Origin: Shewanella sp. SR44-3
GTDB lineage: Bacteria; Pseudomonadota; Gammaproteobacteria; Enterobacterales; Shewanellaceae
Assembly (NCBI RefSeq): GCF_014163735.1
Contig: NZ_JACJDV010000003.1
Span: forward strand, 1 to 64,000
DNA length: 64,000 nt
Direction of reading: 5' to 3'
Part shown: positions 34,226 through 45,104 of the stretch, piece after piece
How positions within the stretch are numbered: the stretch's first letter is position 1
How the letters are laid out: each line of letters opens with the position of its first letter
The notes under the pieces: model-generated
Told to the model about the DNA's origin: nothing
What the model saw: only the letters and a program-made list of their open reading frames with translations
Database searches by the model: none
Program-made: the position numbers and the translations under genes

Positions 34226-37200
34226 TTAAGCTTGGTTTTTAAAGGCTATCCAATGGGCTAATGTCTCAAACAACTCAGTCAACACTATTGGCTTAGTAAT
34301 ATGGGCATTCATCCCCGCATTTAAGCTTTTCTCTTTATCTCCTGACATGGCATGGGCCGTCATTGCGATAATGGGCAGTTGCTTGGCACTATAGGTTTCT
34401 CTTAATATTTTAGTTGCGGTTAAGCCATCCATCACCGGCATTTGTATGTCCATAAGCACGGCATCAAACTCTTGAACGGCAACCAAATCTAAAGCAATTT
34501 TACCGTTATCGGCTATCACCACCTCATAACCTGCGCTCTTAAGTAGTTCGCTGGCCACTTGCTGGTTAATGAAGTTATCTTCAACCAGAAGAACTAAGCC
34601 AGATTGCTGTGGTTGCTGCTCTACAGCCTCGGTAACTTCTTGTTTTATCTTGGCGGGTGCGGCAAAAGCGCCAATAATTTCATCGAATAGAGATGAAGCC
34701 TTAAACGGCTTTTGCAGCACGGCATGATACTGATATTCATCTAATTCTAGATTCAATGGCTCAGTAGAATAAGCCGTCATTATGATAATCACCGGACGTT
34801 TTTTCAGGCGGCCATCAGCGACCATTTCATCCACGGCTTTAATCACCATACCCCCACTCACCACAGGCATCATCCAGTCCAACAACAGCAAATCTATGTC
34901 TTGTTGCAATAAGCGCGCTATGGCTTCTGCACCGCCAACGGCTGTATTTACCCCAAAACTAAAGTCACGCATTAAAGTGGAGTAAATCTGCAGTGCGCTA
35001 GGATTATCATCCACCACTAAACAGCTTAAATTATTCAACTGTTTAGGCACGATTAATGGCTCAGGTGCTAGCGCTTTCGCTATATCGAAACTAAGGGTGA
35101 AACTGAAGGTACTACCTTGATCTGGCTCAGACTCTACACTTAAATTACCGCCCATCATAGATACCAGATGCTTGCTGATAGACAAGCCTAAGCCTGTGCC
35201 GCCATATTGGCGCGTGGTGGAACCATCAGCTTGTGAAAATGCATCAAATAAGTGAGTTTGTTGCTCACGCTTGATACCTATACCTGTATCACGCACCCAA
35301 AATTTAAGGCTAATTTGGGTATCTCGTTCGCCGACATCTTCACAACCCAGCTCAATCTCACCTTCTTGGGTAAACTTCACCGCATTCGACAATAAATTCA
35401 CCAGCACCTGACCTAGACGCAGCGGATCGCCATTTAAGGTAAGCCCAGTGGTAAGCGGTGAAAACAGCAATAACTCGACGCCTTTCTCTTGGGCGCTTAA
35501 CGCGTTCATGTCTATTACATGGTCTAGCACTTTCTCTAGGGAGAAAGGTACATTTTCAAGCTCAAGCTTACCAGCTTCAATCTTAGAGAAGTCGAGAATG
35601 TCATTGATGATCCTCAATAATGATTCAGCAGAGAAGCCCGCTTTATTGAGGTAATCTTGCTGCTGCAAAGTCAGAGATGTTCGAGAAGCCAGCTGTAACA
35701 TACCTATGATAGCGTTCATTGGCGTGCGAATTTCATGGCTCATGTTCGCCAGAAACTCACTCTTATACATGTTGGCTAATTCAGCCTCGTGCTTAGCTTC
35801 TAGCAGCGCGACTTCATTGCTTTTTTGACGAGTAATGTCTTTATGGGTACCAAGCATACGGCTCGGCATACCCTCAGCAGTAAACTCCACCACTCGGCCG
35901 CGAGATAGCACCCATAGATAACTGCCTATTTTAGTGCGCATTCTAAATTCAGTTTCATAAGCCCCGCTTGGCTCACTCAAATAATGATCGCGATACTCTT
36001 TCACCCTGCCCCTATCATCAGGATGGATAAGCTCTTCGATGGAAGAAATAAGCGCTGGAAACTCGTTAGTTTCATAGCCCAACATAGAGTAGTAAGACGG
36101 GTTACAAATAATTTGTTCCGAATCTAAATACCAATCCCACAGACCATCCTCCACTGCATCCATGGCTAAATGGTAACGCTCTTCAGACAAACGCAATTGC
36201 TCCGCCGATTGATATTCACGGGTAACATCACGCCATACCGAGATAAGCCCGAGTAAATCGCCACGACGGTTGTAGAAAGGCAGCTTTAAGATATCGAGCA
36301 GTACTGACTTACCTGAAATTTCTATTTTCTCTTGATAGCGTAATGCGGCCCTGTCTTTAAGCACTTGACTGTCTTCAAGGCGGATCCGCGCCCCTTGTTC
36401 AGGGCTGGTGAGCTCTACTGATGTCATGCCGATCATTTCGCTTTCGCTGTAGCCCAGCATGTGTTCGGCAGATTTATTACAACCTAAGTACTTACCTTCT
36501 TGATCTTTAAAAACTATAGCCTCAGGAATAGAGTCAATTAAGGAACGCAGCAAAGCGTATTCACGTTCTCGTCTTTCTGTGGTTTCTCTAAGCCTTTGGG
36601 TGCGTTTAGCCACCAAGTTATCCAAACGCTTATTTTGCTCGGCTAAATGCAGGGTATATTGTTTGTTTTCTTCAAAAATACGGCTCACAAGTTGGAACCA
36701 AGGCTCCCATCCTGAGGTAATTTTTCGTGGTGGCTTGATGGGCGATTGCGAGCACACTTCAAGGTGAGTCAACAAACGTGACGCTGGGCTAACGAAAGCA
36801 CGACGGGTCTGCCAATGGACTATGGTCACGAGTAAAGAAAGCGCTAAGACTACGAGTAAGAAGGTGAGCTGTAGTTTGTCCCACGCATCTTGAAACAGCG
36901 CGGTTTCTTCTTGTAAATAAAGCAGGCGCCAAGGTGCATTATGCAGTGCCACTGAGTGAATATAGTAGCCATTACGTAACACCCCGTCATGGGCATCAAA
37001 AATTTCAGACTCGGCTAAGGCATGTAACTCAGAAGGAATACGCTGACTGATGTGGTAAACCCGGTTCATCTCTACGTTATCAAAATCACTATGAGACAAA
37101 ATATTGTTTTGCTGGTCAAGCAAGATAACCGTGCCAGGCATCTTAAAATACATGCGAATTTGCTTGGCAAGTGATGACAAAGTCATATCTAAATTGATGG

Positions 37201-37924
37201 AGCCGATAAACTCATCTTCCAGGTACACAGGCAAACCCAAGGTGGTTAGCAAACCTTGCTCAGACACGTCCACATAAGCTTCGCTCCAGAACACACTTCG
37301 CTGAGGGTTCATCTCTGGGGTAGCCAACCTAAATTGATTTTTATTAAGTAATTCTTCCCGAAAGCCTTGCTCATTGGCAGACCAAGGGTAGGAGGACATT
37401 ATTCTTTGGTTGGAAATGTAATAGATCGATGAGGCTTTGGGTGCGGCTTCTTTAGCGACAGGGAAAGACAAAGACAGCTCAAACAGCATTTCTAATTCTT
37501 GATAGAACTTATCGCTGCGATTTTGCAAAGAACCAGAGCCAGTAATACGGCCCATATTGGTAAAGGGCTCACCGTGAGCATAATTGGGCTCTAAGGTAAA
37601 AAACTGTCCATCTTGATTAAAATTTTCATACTTGGGCAACATGTCTTTACGGGCCAATTCACCCAATTTCAAATGATCGACCGCAACATTGCGCAAACTT
37701 TTCACCGCACGAATACTTGACTCCAACAGCAAGTCAATTTGTAAAACGTGGCGAGCTACTTGTTCTTCCCTTTGTTCGATAAGCTGCTCTTTTTGTTTAT
37801 CAAATAGCACCCAAGCCGACAACAATGCCATCACAATCACACCGATGTAGGTATAAAAAACGGCGCGGTTATAATTACGCTGGATAGGGGATTTTAATTG
37901 TAAGTCTGGCTCAGTCGATTTCAT
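34226..37924 (-). CDS. Hybrid sensor histidine kinase with PAS domains and two receivers
   Basis: 1232 aa from the ATG at 37924 (AAGGG upstream; an in-frame TTG lies 27 bp earlier). TM1 is at about 25-45, a large dCache-like periplasmic sensor runs to about 350, TM2 at about 355-375. Two or more PAS domains follow (AIVFKDQEGKYLGCNKSAEH; AMDAVEDGLWDWYLDSE with a PAC motif). HisKA has MSHEIRTPMNA with His about 730, followed by HATPase_c (GGTGLGLSISKHLV). Two REC domains follow: VVDDNPSALQIY...LLLDWMMP and LVEDNFINQQV...LMDIQMP. No Hpt domain, so it relays to an external partner. The protein ends soon after REC2. Confidence 0.9.
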   Translation of the reverse strand: MKSTEPDLQLKSPIQRNYNRAVFYTYIGVIVMALLSAWVLFDKQKEQLIEQREEQVARHVLQIDLLLESSIRAVKSLRNVAVDHLKLGELARKDMLPKYENFNQDGQFFTLEPNYAHGEPFTNMGRITGSGSLQNRSDKFYQELEMLFELSLSFPVAKEAAPKASSIYYISNQRIMSSYPWSANEQGFREELLNKNQFRLATPEMNPQRSVFWSEAYVDVSEQGLLTTLGLPVYLEDEFIGSINLDMTLSSLAKQIRMYFKMPGTVILLDQQNNILSHSDFDNVEMNRVYHISQRIPSELHALAESEIFDAHDGVLRNGYYIHSVALHNAPWRLLYLQEETALFQDAWDKLQLTFLLVVLALSLLVTIVHWQTRRAFVSPASRLLTHLEVCSQSPIKPPRKITSGWEPWFQLVSRIFEENKQYTLHLAEQNKRLDNLVAKRTQRLRETTERREREYALLRSLIDSIPEAIVFKDQEGKYLGCNKSAEHMLGYSESEMIGMTSVELTSPEQGARIRLEDSQVLKDRAALRYQEKIEISGKSVLLDILKLPFYNRRGDLLGLISVWRDVTREYQSAEQLRLSEERYHLAMDAVEDGLWDWYLDSEQIICNPSYYSMLGYETNEFPALISSIEELIHPDDRGRVKEYRDHYLSEPSGAYETEFRMRTKIGSYLWVLSRGRVVEFTAEGMPSRMLGTHKDITRQKSNEVALLEAKHEAELANMYKSEFLANMSHEIRTPMNAIIGMLQLASRTSLTLQQQDYLNKAGFSAESLLRIINDILDFSKIEAGKLELENVPFSLEKVLDHVIDMNALSAQEKGVELLLFSPLTTGLTLNGDPLRLGQVLVNLLSNAVKFTQEGEIELGCEDVGERDTQISLKFWVRDTGIGIKREQQTHLFDAFSQADGSTTRQYGGTGLGLSISKHLVSMMGGNLSVESEPDQGSTFSFTLSFDIAKALAPEPLIVPKQLNNLSCLVVDDNPSALQIYSTLMRDFSFGVNTAVGGAEAIARLLQQDIDLLLLDWMMPVVSGGMVIKAVDEMVADGRLKKRPVIIIMTAYSTEPLNLELDEYQYHAVLQKPFKASSLFDEIIGAFAAPAKIKQEVTEAVEQQPQQSGLVLLVEDNFINQQVASELLKSAGYEVVIADNGKIALDLVAVQEFDAVLMDIQMPVMDGLTATKILRETYSAKQLPIIAMTAHAMSGDKEKSLNAGMNAHITKPIVLTELFETLAHWIAFKNQA

Positions 37925-38055
37925 TAATGACCCTTGGGCGGCTAAAGGCAAAGGCGCTAAATTAAGTGAATACAGCCGCGTTCAATGCATAGTATTTGCA
38001 CATAATATCAGGAAGATATCAGCAAAGGCAGTTAAATTACGCCTCAATAACAATG

Positions 38056-38076
38056 AAAAGGCCGCCCGAGGCGACC
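38056..38076 (-). terminator. Terminator of phoH
   Basis: On the minus strand GGTCGCC-TCG-GGCGGCC (one G-T pair) followed by TTTTC. Confidence 0.7.
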
Positions 38077-38112
38077 TATTATACAAATACTGACGCGCCC
38101 CTTAGGCTCAGC

Positions 38113-39507
38113 TTACAAATGCTCTTCAGCATATTCCGCTAAGCGTGAGCGCACCACGCCATTTAAGTACACATTGGCGCTGCCCTCAAAGTCTTTAAAA
38201 CGCTCGACTATGTAAGTTAACCCCGAGGTGACTGCGGTTAAATAGGTCGAGTCGATTTGGGCTAAGTTACCGCAACAGATCAATTTAGTACCCTCTCCCA
38301 TGCGAGTGATCATGGTTTTGATTTGCGATGCGGTGAGATTTTGACATTCATCCAATAACACCACAGAGTTTTGGATAGAACGGCCGCGCATAAAGTTTAT
38401 CGACTTGAACTGAATATTGGCTTTCTCCATGATGTAATTCATACTGCCGCTAGGATTAACATCATTTTTATGCAGCACTTCCAAGGTGTCCGTAATGGCC
38501 GCAAGCCAAGGGGCCATTTTCTCTTCCTCTGTGCCGGGTAAAAAACCGATAGACTCTGCGATTTCAGGGGTATTTCTGGTTACTATCACCTTGTCGTAAC
38601 GCTTACGCTCGACCACCAACTCAAGGGCGGCTGCAATTGCCAATAAAGTTTTACCACAGCCTGCTGGGCCTGTGAGGATAACTAAATCAATATCAGGATC
38701 GAGTAAAGCATTAAGCGCCATGCCCTGATAGATATTCTTAGGCTTAACTCCCCAAGCTTCAATATGATTCAATCTGTCCCGCCCAAGGTCAATGATATCT
38801 AAGTGGGTATCGGTTTTACCGGTAATACGGCCACAAAATTGATCTTCTTCATCGAGCAAATATTCATTAAGGTAAAATGCTTCTTTGCCTAAGGCTGCTA
38901 CCGGGACATGGTGAATGGTGTGCTTACCTTGGCGTTCCGTGGTGACCTTATCCAATTTGGACCAAAAATCTCCTTCAAATTGATAAAAACCTTTGGCTAA
39001 GAAGCGAATATCATCGATCAGCTGATCGCTGCGGTAATCTTCAACTTTTTCTATGCCTGCCCCCTTGGCTTTAAGGCGCATATTAATGTCTTTAGTCACT
39101 AATACCACAGTGCGCGGTTTGTGGATTTTTTGCAGGTGCAAAGCCACATTAATGATCAGGTTATCGTTATTGTCACCAGGTAAAGCACCGGCAATAAAAT
39201 CCACTTGGTGATCAGGGAAAATAGATAAGCTGCCCGCAACATCTAGATGACTTTCTCGGCTAGGTAATGACACGCCTTTAAGAATTTGTTCTGGGGTAGT
39301 AGGGCCACCGAGAATATCTTCCAAAGCGCGGATCGCGACTCTGGCATCTCGACTGATATCGTGTTTTCTGTCTTTAATGTTATCGAGCTCTTCAAGCACT
39401 GTCATGGGGATCACCACATCGTGCTCCTTAAACGAGTAAATCGCTAACGGCTCATGCAATAACACATTGGTATCCAGTACAAACAATTTTCTGTGGTCTT
39501 GTTTCAT
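38113..39507 (-). CDS. phoH: PIN-PhoH family ATPase (PhoH2-type)
   Basis: 464 aa from the ATG at 39507, which has GGGAGG upstream; a GTG 42 bp earlier would include it. The N-terminal PIN nuclease domain (about 5-150) begins FVLDTNVLLHEP with acidic residues in VLEELDNIKD. The C-terminal PhoH ATPase domain has Walker A LTGPAGCGKTLLA and Walker B VVLLDECQNL. PIN-PhoH fusions are reported as ATP-dependent RNA-unwinding and cleaving proteins. Single gene, divergent from rapA. Confidence 0.88.
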   Translation of the reverse strand: MKQDHRKLFVLDTNVLLHEPLAIYSFKEHDVVIPMTVLEELDNIKDRKHDISRDARVAIRALEDILGGPTTPEQILKGVSLPSRESHLDVAGSLSIFPDHQVDFIAGALPGDNNDNLIINVALHLQKIHKPRTVVLVTKDINMRLKAKGAGIEKVEDYRSDQLIDDIRFLAKGFYQFEGDFWSKLDKVTTERQGKHTIHHVPVAALGKEAFYLNEYLLDEEDQFCGRITGKTDTHLDIIDLGRDRLNHIEAWGVKPKNIYQGMALNALLDPDIDLVILTGPAGCGKTLLAIAAALELVVERKRYDKVIVTRNTPEIAESIGFLPGTEEEKMAPWLAAITDTLEVLHKNDVNPSGSMNYIMEKANIQFKSINFMRGRSIQNSVVLLDECQNLTASQIKTMITRMGEGTKLICCGNLAQIDSTYLTAVTSGLTYIVERFKDFEGSANVYLNGVVRSRLAEYAEEHL

Positions 39508-39920
39508 GGCGCCTCCCAGGGGCTTGGCGTCAATGGGATTGCGATTCACATCGGCTTTGGCTGTCAGGCTTTCGCTTAGCGAGCAAACCCGTTAACGTTC
39601 CTTATAAGTTATCAACAAGAAAAACTGAATAGCATTGAGCATATGATTTCAAAGGCAACAAGTTGAACTTCACCATGGTGCAAAATCAACATTCGCTCAA
39701 ATTGACTATGGCAGCTAAGTGTAAAAATCTCAACTGCCACTCAGTTTCTAAATCAGTACCTTACTGAAGGTAACCCTCAGGCTGTGACAAACAGATGACA
39801 TTGATATGACGACTTGAACATCACAGGCAGTTAAATCACTGCTAGAATTCAATTCTCGCTGGGTTTGGTATAAGATACGCGCCCTCGAATTGAATCCGTC
39901 TTAAAAATGAGAGTTTAAAA
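39508..39920. other. Intergenic region between phoH and rapA
   Basis: About 410 bp between divergent genes with no gene visible. A TATAAG -10-like hexamer at 39869-39874 faces rapA, with only a weak -35 in GAATTCAATTC. The GAATTCAATTC / GAATTGAATC pair around it is a minor repeat. Confidence 0.4.
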
Positions 39921-42827
39921 ATGCCGTTTGCCTTAGGTCAACGTTGGATAAGTGATACCGAGTCAGAGCTTGGATTAGGCACTGTTGTACAAGTAGAAGG
40001 CCGCATGGTCACACTACTCTTCCCCGCCACCGGAGAGAACCGCATGTTCTCCCGCGCTGAAGCGCCATTGACACGTGTAATCTTCAATCCTAATGATACC
40101 GTTGAAAGCCATGAAGGCTGGAGTATTACAGTCAGTGAGGTGGTAGAGAAAGACCAGCTAGTGGTCTACCACGGCATTCACAGTGAAACAGGGGAAACCG
40201 TTAGCCTACGGGAAACACTACTAAGCCATAATGTCCGTTTTAACAAGCCCCAAGACAGGCTATTTGCCGGACAAATTGATCGCTTAGACAGATTTGGGAT
40301 CCGCTACCAATGCCAATTGCTGCGCCATAAACTGGCCAGTTCAGATTTGCTCGGATTACAAGGCCCACGAGTCGGACTTATTGCGCACCAGCAATGGATA
40401 GCCCATGAAGTCGGCCGCCGCTACGCCCCAAGAGTACTGCTTGCCGATGAAGTGGGTTTAGGTAAGACCATTGAAGCTGGCCTTATCATGCATCAGCAGT
40501 TGTTGACAGGCCGCGCCGAGCGTATTTTAGTCATAGTACCAGACACCTTGCGCCACCAATGGCTGGTGGAAATGCTGCGCCGGTTTAACTTACGGTTTTC
40601 AGTGTTTGATGAAGACAGGTGCGTCGAAGCTTATGCCGATAATGACAACCCCTTCTATACCGAACAACTGGTTATTTGTTCATTAGAATTACTGCGTAAG
40701 AAAAAGCGTTTAGATCAAGCGCTGGATGCCGATTGGGATTTACTCGTGGTGGATGAAGCCCACCATTTAGAGTGGAGCGAAGACGCCCCAAGCCGTGCTT
40801 ATCAAATCGTTGAAGCCTTAAGTGAAGTGGTACCTGGAGTATTATTACTCACGGCAACACCAGATCAATTAGGCCACCAGAGCCACTTTGCCCGCCTGCG
40901 CCTACTAGACCCAGACAGGTTCTACGACTACGATGCGTTTCTGGCTGAAGAGCTAGGCTATCAAGCCGTTGCTGAAGCCGCCGAAGCTTTAAGTAGTGAT
41001 AAAAAACTTAACGATATTGCAATCAATAGTTTAACTGAACTCTTGTCTGAGAAAGACATCACCCCAAGCCTGCGCTTAATTCAAGCAACTGATGTCGACG
41101 CGGAGCAACAACAAGCAGCGCGAGATGGATTATTGCAAGAATTGCTCGACCGTCATGGCACAGGCCGCGTCTTGTACCGCAACAGCCGCGCGTCAGTAAA
41201 AGGCTTTCCAAAGCGTATTTTCAACCCGCATCCGCAAACTATGCCGGAGCAATATGTCACCGCAGAGCGGGTAAATGCCATGATGAGCGGTAAAAAGACG
41301 CCGCAAGCCAAAGCATTAGAAGCCCTAAGCCCTGAGAAACTCTATCAAGCCTTTGAGAGTGACAGCGCTAGCTGGTGGAAATTTGATACTCGCGTCGATT
41401 GGTTGATTGAGTTTTTAAAATCTCATCGCAGTAAAAAAGTGCTCATCATCGCAAGCCAAGCAGAGACCGCCTTGAGCCTTGAAGAAGCCTTACGCACCCG
41501 TGAGGGTATAATGGCGACGGTATTCCATGAAGGCATGTCTATCATAGAGCGCGATAAAGCGGGCGCCTATTTTGCCCAAGAAGACGCTGGGGCTCAGGCA
41601 CTGATTTGTTCTGAAATTGGTTCTGAAGGCCGTAACTTCCAGTTTGCTAGTCACTTAGTCTTGTTCGATTTGCCTTTGAACCCAGATTTACTCGAGCAAC
41701 GTATCGGTCGCCTCGACCGTATTGGTCAGAAAAATGATATCCAAATTCACCTGCCTTATCTTGAAGGCACAGCCCAAGAAAGGTTAATGCAGTGGTATCA
41801 CCAAGGGCTAAATGCCTTCGAACTGACCTGTCCAAGTGGTCACGTATTGTTTAATGAGTTTTCAGAAGAACTGACGCAAGTCCTGTGTGAAGACGACGCT
41901 GACGCTATGACTCAGCTACTGAACCATACCCAGCATAAATACAAAGAACTTAAGCAAGCCATGGAAAAAGGCCGCGATAAGCTTTTGGAAATCAACTCTC
42001 ATGGTGGTGCTCGCGCTGCGGCATTAGTTGAGCGCCTTGCCCAAAGAGACAGTGACACTCACCTTGTGGGCTCAGTCATAAGGCTGTGGGATATTATCGG
42101 TGTTGATCAAGAAGATAACGGCGAAAACACCATAGTCTTGCGCCCCAGTGAGCACATGCTATTCCCAACTTACCCGGGCCTTCCTGAAGACGGCATCACA
42201 GTCACCTTCGATAGGGAAACGGCGCTATCTCGCGATGATATTGCTTTTATCTCAGAAGAGAATCCGCTGGTACAGACAGGCTTAGATCTCATCACAGGTT
42301 CTGAAACCGGCACCACTAGCGTCGCCGTACTCAAGAATAAAGCGCTACCCGCGGGTACCTTGTTCCTTGAGCTTATCTACATGGCCGATGCTTCTGCGCC
42401 TAAGTCGAGCCAGTTGTACCGTTATTTACCGCCGACACCTATCCGTGTGCTGCTAGATAAAAACGGCAATAACTTGGCCACTAAAGTGGACTACGCCAGC
42501 TTCGATAAGCAGCTCAGCGCGGTGAATCGCCATATTGCCAGTAAACTGGTTAATGCTTCGCAGCCACTGCTTCACCCCTTGTTAGCCCAAGGTCAAGAAC
42601 AAGCCCAGTTAGGCTTAGACGCGCTATTAGTGGATGCCCGAACTAAGATGACAAGCCAGCTCAGCGCTGAACTTGAACGCTTAGAAGCACTGAAAGCAGT
42701 CAACCCTAATATCCGTGAAGAAGAGCTAGAATACGTGCGTAATCAGATGGCTGAGCTTCATGGCTATTTAGATGCCAGCCAATTACAACTCGATGCGATC
42801 CGCATGGTGCTTGTGAGTCACGTTTAG
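39921..42827 (+). CDS. rapA: RNA polymerase-associated SNF2 ATPase RapA (HepA)
   Basis: 968 aa, the same length as E. coli RapA. RapA recycles RNA polymerase from stalled or post-termination complexes. An N-terminal Tudor-like region starts [20 protein letters not shown]. The helicase core has Walker [19 protein letters not shown] box [16 protein letters not shown], and the C-lobe [13 protein letters not shown] and [13 protein letters not shown]. Single gene with a strong terminator. Confidence 0.97.
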   Translation: MPFALGQRWISDTESELGLGTVVQVEGRMVTLLFPATGENRMFSRAEAPLTRVIFNPNDTVESHEGWSITVSEVVEKDQLVVYHGIHSETGETVSLRETLLSHNVRFNKPQDRLFAGQIDRLDRFGIRYQCQLLRHKLASSDLLGLQGPRVGLIAHQQWIAHEVGRRYAPRVLLADEVGLGKTIEAGLIMHQQLLTGRAERILVIVPDTLRHQWLVEMLRRFNLRFSVFDEDRCVEAYADNDNPFYTEQLVICSLELLRKKKRLDQALDADWDLLVVDEAHHLEWSEDAPSRAYQIVEALSEVVPGVLLLTATPDQLGHQSHFARLRLLDPDRFYDYDAFLAEELGYQAVAEAAEALSSDKKLNDIAINSLTELLSEKDITPSLRLIQATDVDAEQQQAARDGLLQELLDRHGTGRVLYRNSRASVKGFPKRIFNPHPQTMPEQYVTAERVNAMMSGKKTPQAKALEALSPEKLYQAFESDSASWWKFDTRVDWLIEFLKSHRSKKVLIIASQAETALSLEEALRTREGIMATVFHEGMSIIERDKAGAYFAQEDAGAQALICSEIGSEGRNFQFASHLVLFDLPLNPDLLEQRIGRLDRIGQKNDIQIHLPYLEGTAQERLMQWYHQGLNAFELTCPSGHVLFNEFSEELTQVLCEDDADAMTQLLNHTQHKYKELKQAMEKGRDKLLEINSHGGARAAALVERLAQRDSDTHLVGSVIRLWDIIGVDQEDNGENTIVLRPSEHMLFPTYPGLPEDGITVTFDRETALSRDDIAFISEENPLVQTGLDLITGSETGTTSVAVLKNKALPAGTLFLELIYMADASAPKSSQLYRYLPPTPIRVLLDKNGNNLATKVDYASFDKQLSAVNRHIASKLVNASQPLLHPLLAQGQEQAQLGLDALLVDARTKMTSQLSAELERLEALKAVNPNIREEELEYVRNQMAELHGYLDASQLQLDAIRMVLVSHV

Positions 42828-42865
42828 AGGCTCAAGCCCTTAAAAAGTAACATCTACGTCCTTAA

Positions 42866-42889
42866 AGGCCCTGCTCCGCAGGGTTTTTT
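42866..42889 (+). terminator. Terminator of rapA
   Basis: CCCTGC-TCC-GCAGGG followed by TTTTTT. A separate 9-bp dyad GATTAACCT...AGGTTAATC follows at 42893-42922. Confidence 0.88.
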
Positions 42890-42992
42890 ATTGATTAACC
42901 TTAACTTGAGCTGAGGTTAATCATATAAGCCCGTTGAGGTTACCCATGGAATTGGCTATGCTCAATACTTTATTTTATAGGGCCTTACCTGC

Positions 42993-43871
42993 ATGCTGAC
43001 TCGCCTTCACTCAGTTTCTGTTATCTGTCTCTGTGCCTCGATTAGCCTGCTATTGAGTGCTAATGCTAAGGGGCAAAACAGCTATGATTACTTGCCCCAA
43101 GATGAAGTCACCAGCATTGAGGTTGAAGGCAAGCCTATGCCCGTATTGGTGCGCCCATGGGAAGGTAAACTGCGCCTTGGCAGTGTGATTATTATCGGCC
43201 CCTCAGACAGCAACGCCGATGCTGCAGGCTTTATCAGTCATTTACGTAAATCCCTCAACCCTGAAGGTTGGGCTAGCATTAGTCTAACGCCGCCAAAAGG
43301 CCTATATCGTCCAAGTTTTGCGACGGCTGCAGATGAAATCAATAAAGCAGGCGATGGACAACTCAGTGTTAGTGCCTATAAAAATACCCCCCTATACAAC
43401 TCTGCTCAGTTGCTGGAACTAAGAAACTTCCAACAGGATGCACTGACCAAGAGTTTTACGCCATTACAAGCCCTCAGTGACTCCTATACTGGTCTTAAGA
43501 TGTATCTGGTCTCTGACGATAGCGCAGGCATTCTCGTCAGCTTATTATTTGATAAGAAAATTCCCGCTCCGGATGTATTAGTCTTGATTAATCCCTATCG
43601 TGAACATGAAGATCTTATCGACGAGGCCAGCCGGCGTAAAAGCATCGCTCAGCAATTATTGATGCAACTTTTCCCTGTACTCGACTTACAGTCACCTAAT
43701 GGTCATCCTGTATCCTTGGCGGATGCAAAGCAAAGGCTCAATGTGAACCAAATTAAATCGACTCGTTTATACCGTCAATATCGACTTAGCTTGAGTTTAG
43801 ATAACCCCAGCGGCTGGGAAGAGGCTCAAAACTACATAGAGGGGTTTGCGCGCTTTGCTACCGGACGATAA
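42993..43871 (+). CDS. DUF3530 family periplasmic protein
   Basis: 292 aa with a signal peptide (about 1-25, ending ANAKG). The family has a predicted alpha/beta-hydrolase fold: SVIIIGPSDSNADAAGFISHLRKSL, WASISLTPPKG, and YLVSDDSAGILVSLL at the nucleophile-elbow position. The usual GxSxG is replaced by DDSAG, so hydrolase activity is uncertain. Single gene between rapA and the crotonase. Confidence 0.72.
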   Translation: MLTRLHSVSVICLCASISLLLSANAKGQNSYDYLPQDEVTSIEVEGKPMPVLVRPWEGKLRLGSVIIIGPSDSNADAAGFISHLRKSLNPEGWASISLTPPKGLYRPSFATAADEINKAGDGQLSVSAYKNTPLYNSAQLLELRNFQQDALTKSFTPLQALSDSYTGLKMYLVSDDSAGILVSLLFDKKIPAPDVLVLINPYREHEDLIDEASRRKSIAQQLLMQLFPVLDLQSPNGHPVSLADAKQRLNVNQIKSTRLYRQYRLSLSLDNPSGWEEAQNYIEGFARFATGR

Positions 43872-43892
43872 CCTTCTGCTTAATATCAAAAA

Positions 43893-43927
43893 AAGTTACA
43901 AAAAAAGCCCAGTGGCTAAACTGGGCT
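43893..43927 (-). terminator. Terminator of the crotonase gene
   Basis: On the minus strand AGCCCAGT-TTAGCC-ACTGGGCT followed by TTTTTTT. It also lies 22 bp after the DUF3530 stop, but the T-run is on the minus strand. Confidence 0.8.
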
Positions 43928-43970
43928 AATTTGAACTTAAACGCTAATTGAACTTAAAAGTTGCAATCAT

Positions 43971-44777
43971 CTACCACCAAGACTGGCGGTTTTTATAAGG
44001 TTTTTGCGGATCTTTAGTTTGCCTTAATGCAGCAATAAGACGGTTCTTACCCAGCAATAGTCGTACTTGGCTTACAGACTCACGGCTTAATAAGCTCCGC
44101 AGTGAGCCAGTCCAGCTGCGATTAATACTCAATTTAATCGCAGCGCAGGCATCGGGAGAGGTTTGCATTATCTGCTCAGCCAAGGCTTTAGCCCGCGCCA
44201 TAGGCTCAAGGCTCACCTCAGTCACTAAACCTATTGCGAAGGCCTTCTCGGCATCTATCACCTCTGCGGTATAGGTGAGCTTCAGCGCTTGGTCTTTACC
44301 AATAAGCTGCCTTAACCCCGCAAGACCTGCCATATCAGGCACTAGCCCCCACTTCGCCTCCATAATGGATAGCTTGGCATTGTCAGATGCAATGCGAATG
44401 TCGGCGCCTAGGACTATCTGCATGCCACCGCCGTAGCAAATCCCTTCGATCACCGCGATAACGGGCACTGGCAGCCTTTGCCAACCTAAGGACACGCGCT
44501 GAGCTAAATTTGCATTACCTGGCAACCATTTAAATAATAAGTTCAAGGCCTTACTGGGATCTTTATTGAGACTCTTCACATCAAGTCCTGAACTAAAATT
44601 ACCTCCAGCACCACTTAAGATAACCAACCTAAGCTGTTTATCTTGCTGTAGCTGTTTGATGACCTTATCTATTGCCTTGAACATATCAAAGTTCAGTGCA
44701 TTATATTTATCCGGCCGCGACAGGGTTACATACGCTATCCCTTGGTTTTTTTCTAATGTTACTAAGCCACCATCCAT
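43971..44777 (-). CDS. Crotonase / enoyl-CoA hydratase family protein
   Basis: 268 aa. Crotonase fold with oxyanion-hole segments LSGAGGNFSSGLDVKSL and IEGICYGGGMQIVLGADIRIA, and the acid/base region MEAKWGLVPDMAG. It acts on an acyl-CoA thioester; hydratase or isomerase cannot be told apart by eye. AAGGAAA precedes the ATG. Single gene, not within a fatty-acid oxidation operon. Confidence 0.85.
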   Translation of the reverse strand: MDGGLVTLEKNQGIAYVTLSRPDKYNALNFDMFKAIDKVIKQLQQDKQLRLVILSGAGGNFSSGLDVKSLNKDPSKALNLLFKWLPGNANLAQRVSLGWQRLPVPVIAVIEGICYGGGMQIVLGADIRIASDNAKLSIMEAKWGLVPDMAGLAGLRQLIGKDQALKLTYTAEVIDAEKAFAIGLVTEVSLEPMARAKALAEQIMQTSPDACAAIKLSINRSWTGSLRSLLSRESVSQVRLLLGKNRLIAALRQTKDPQKPYKNRQSWW

Positions 44778-45104
44778 GAAATATTTCCTTACTGGTCAGT
44801 CCAGTTTTTAGGTTAACACATTTGGCGTAACTGTCGAATAGTTATAACATGGCAAGATATTGACCCGTGTCAAAAACATGTCGCAAGTTCGAAGGTAAGC
44901 TAGCTAGGGCTTAATTCCATTAAGGCTCTGCAGTGCGTTATCTCAGTTGTTCTTTATTATTCATATACTTTTATGAATTCGCTAAAGCAAACTTACGGGA
45001 TTAGATTGATGACAAATTTCGTCATTTTGGCTGAGATAATCAGCCAGATCGAAATTTAGGTGTTATCTTCAATATATCAGGTGAACAAAGGATCAATAGC
45101 CACA

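Noticed and set aside
42893-42922. 9-bp dyad GATTAACCT...AGGTTAATC as a second terminator of rapA
   Set aside because: It has no T-run on the plus strand and a 12-nt loop, and the strong rapA terminator is directly upstream; role left open.
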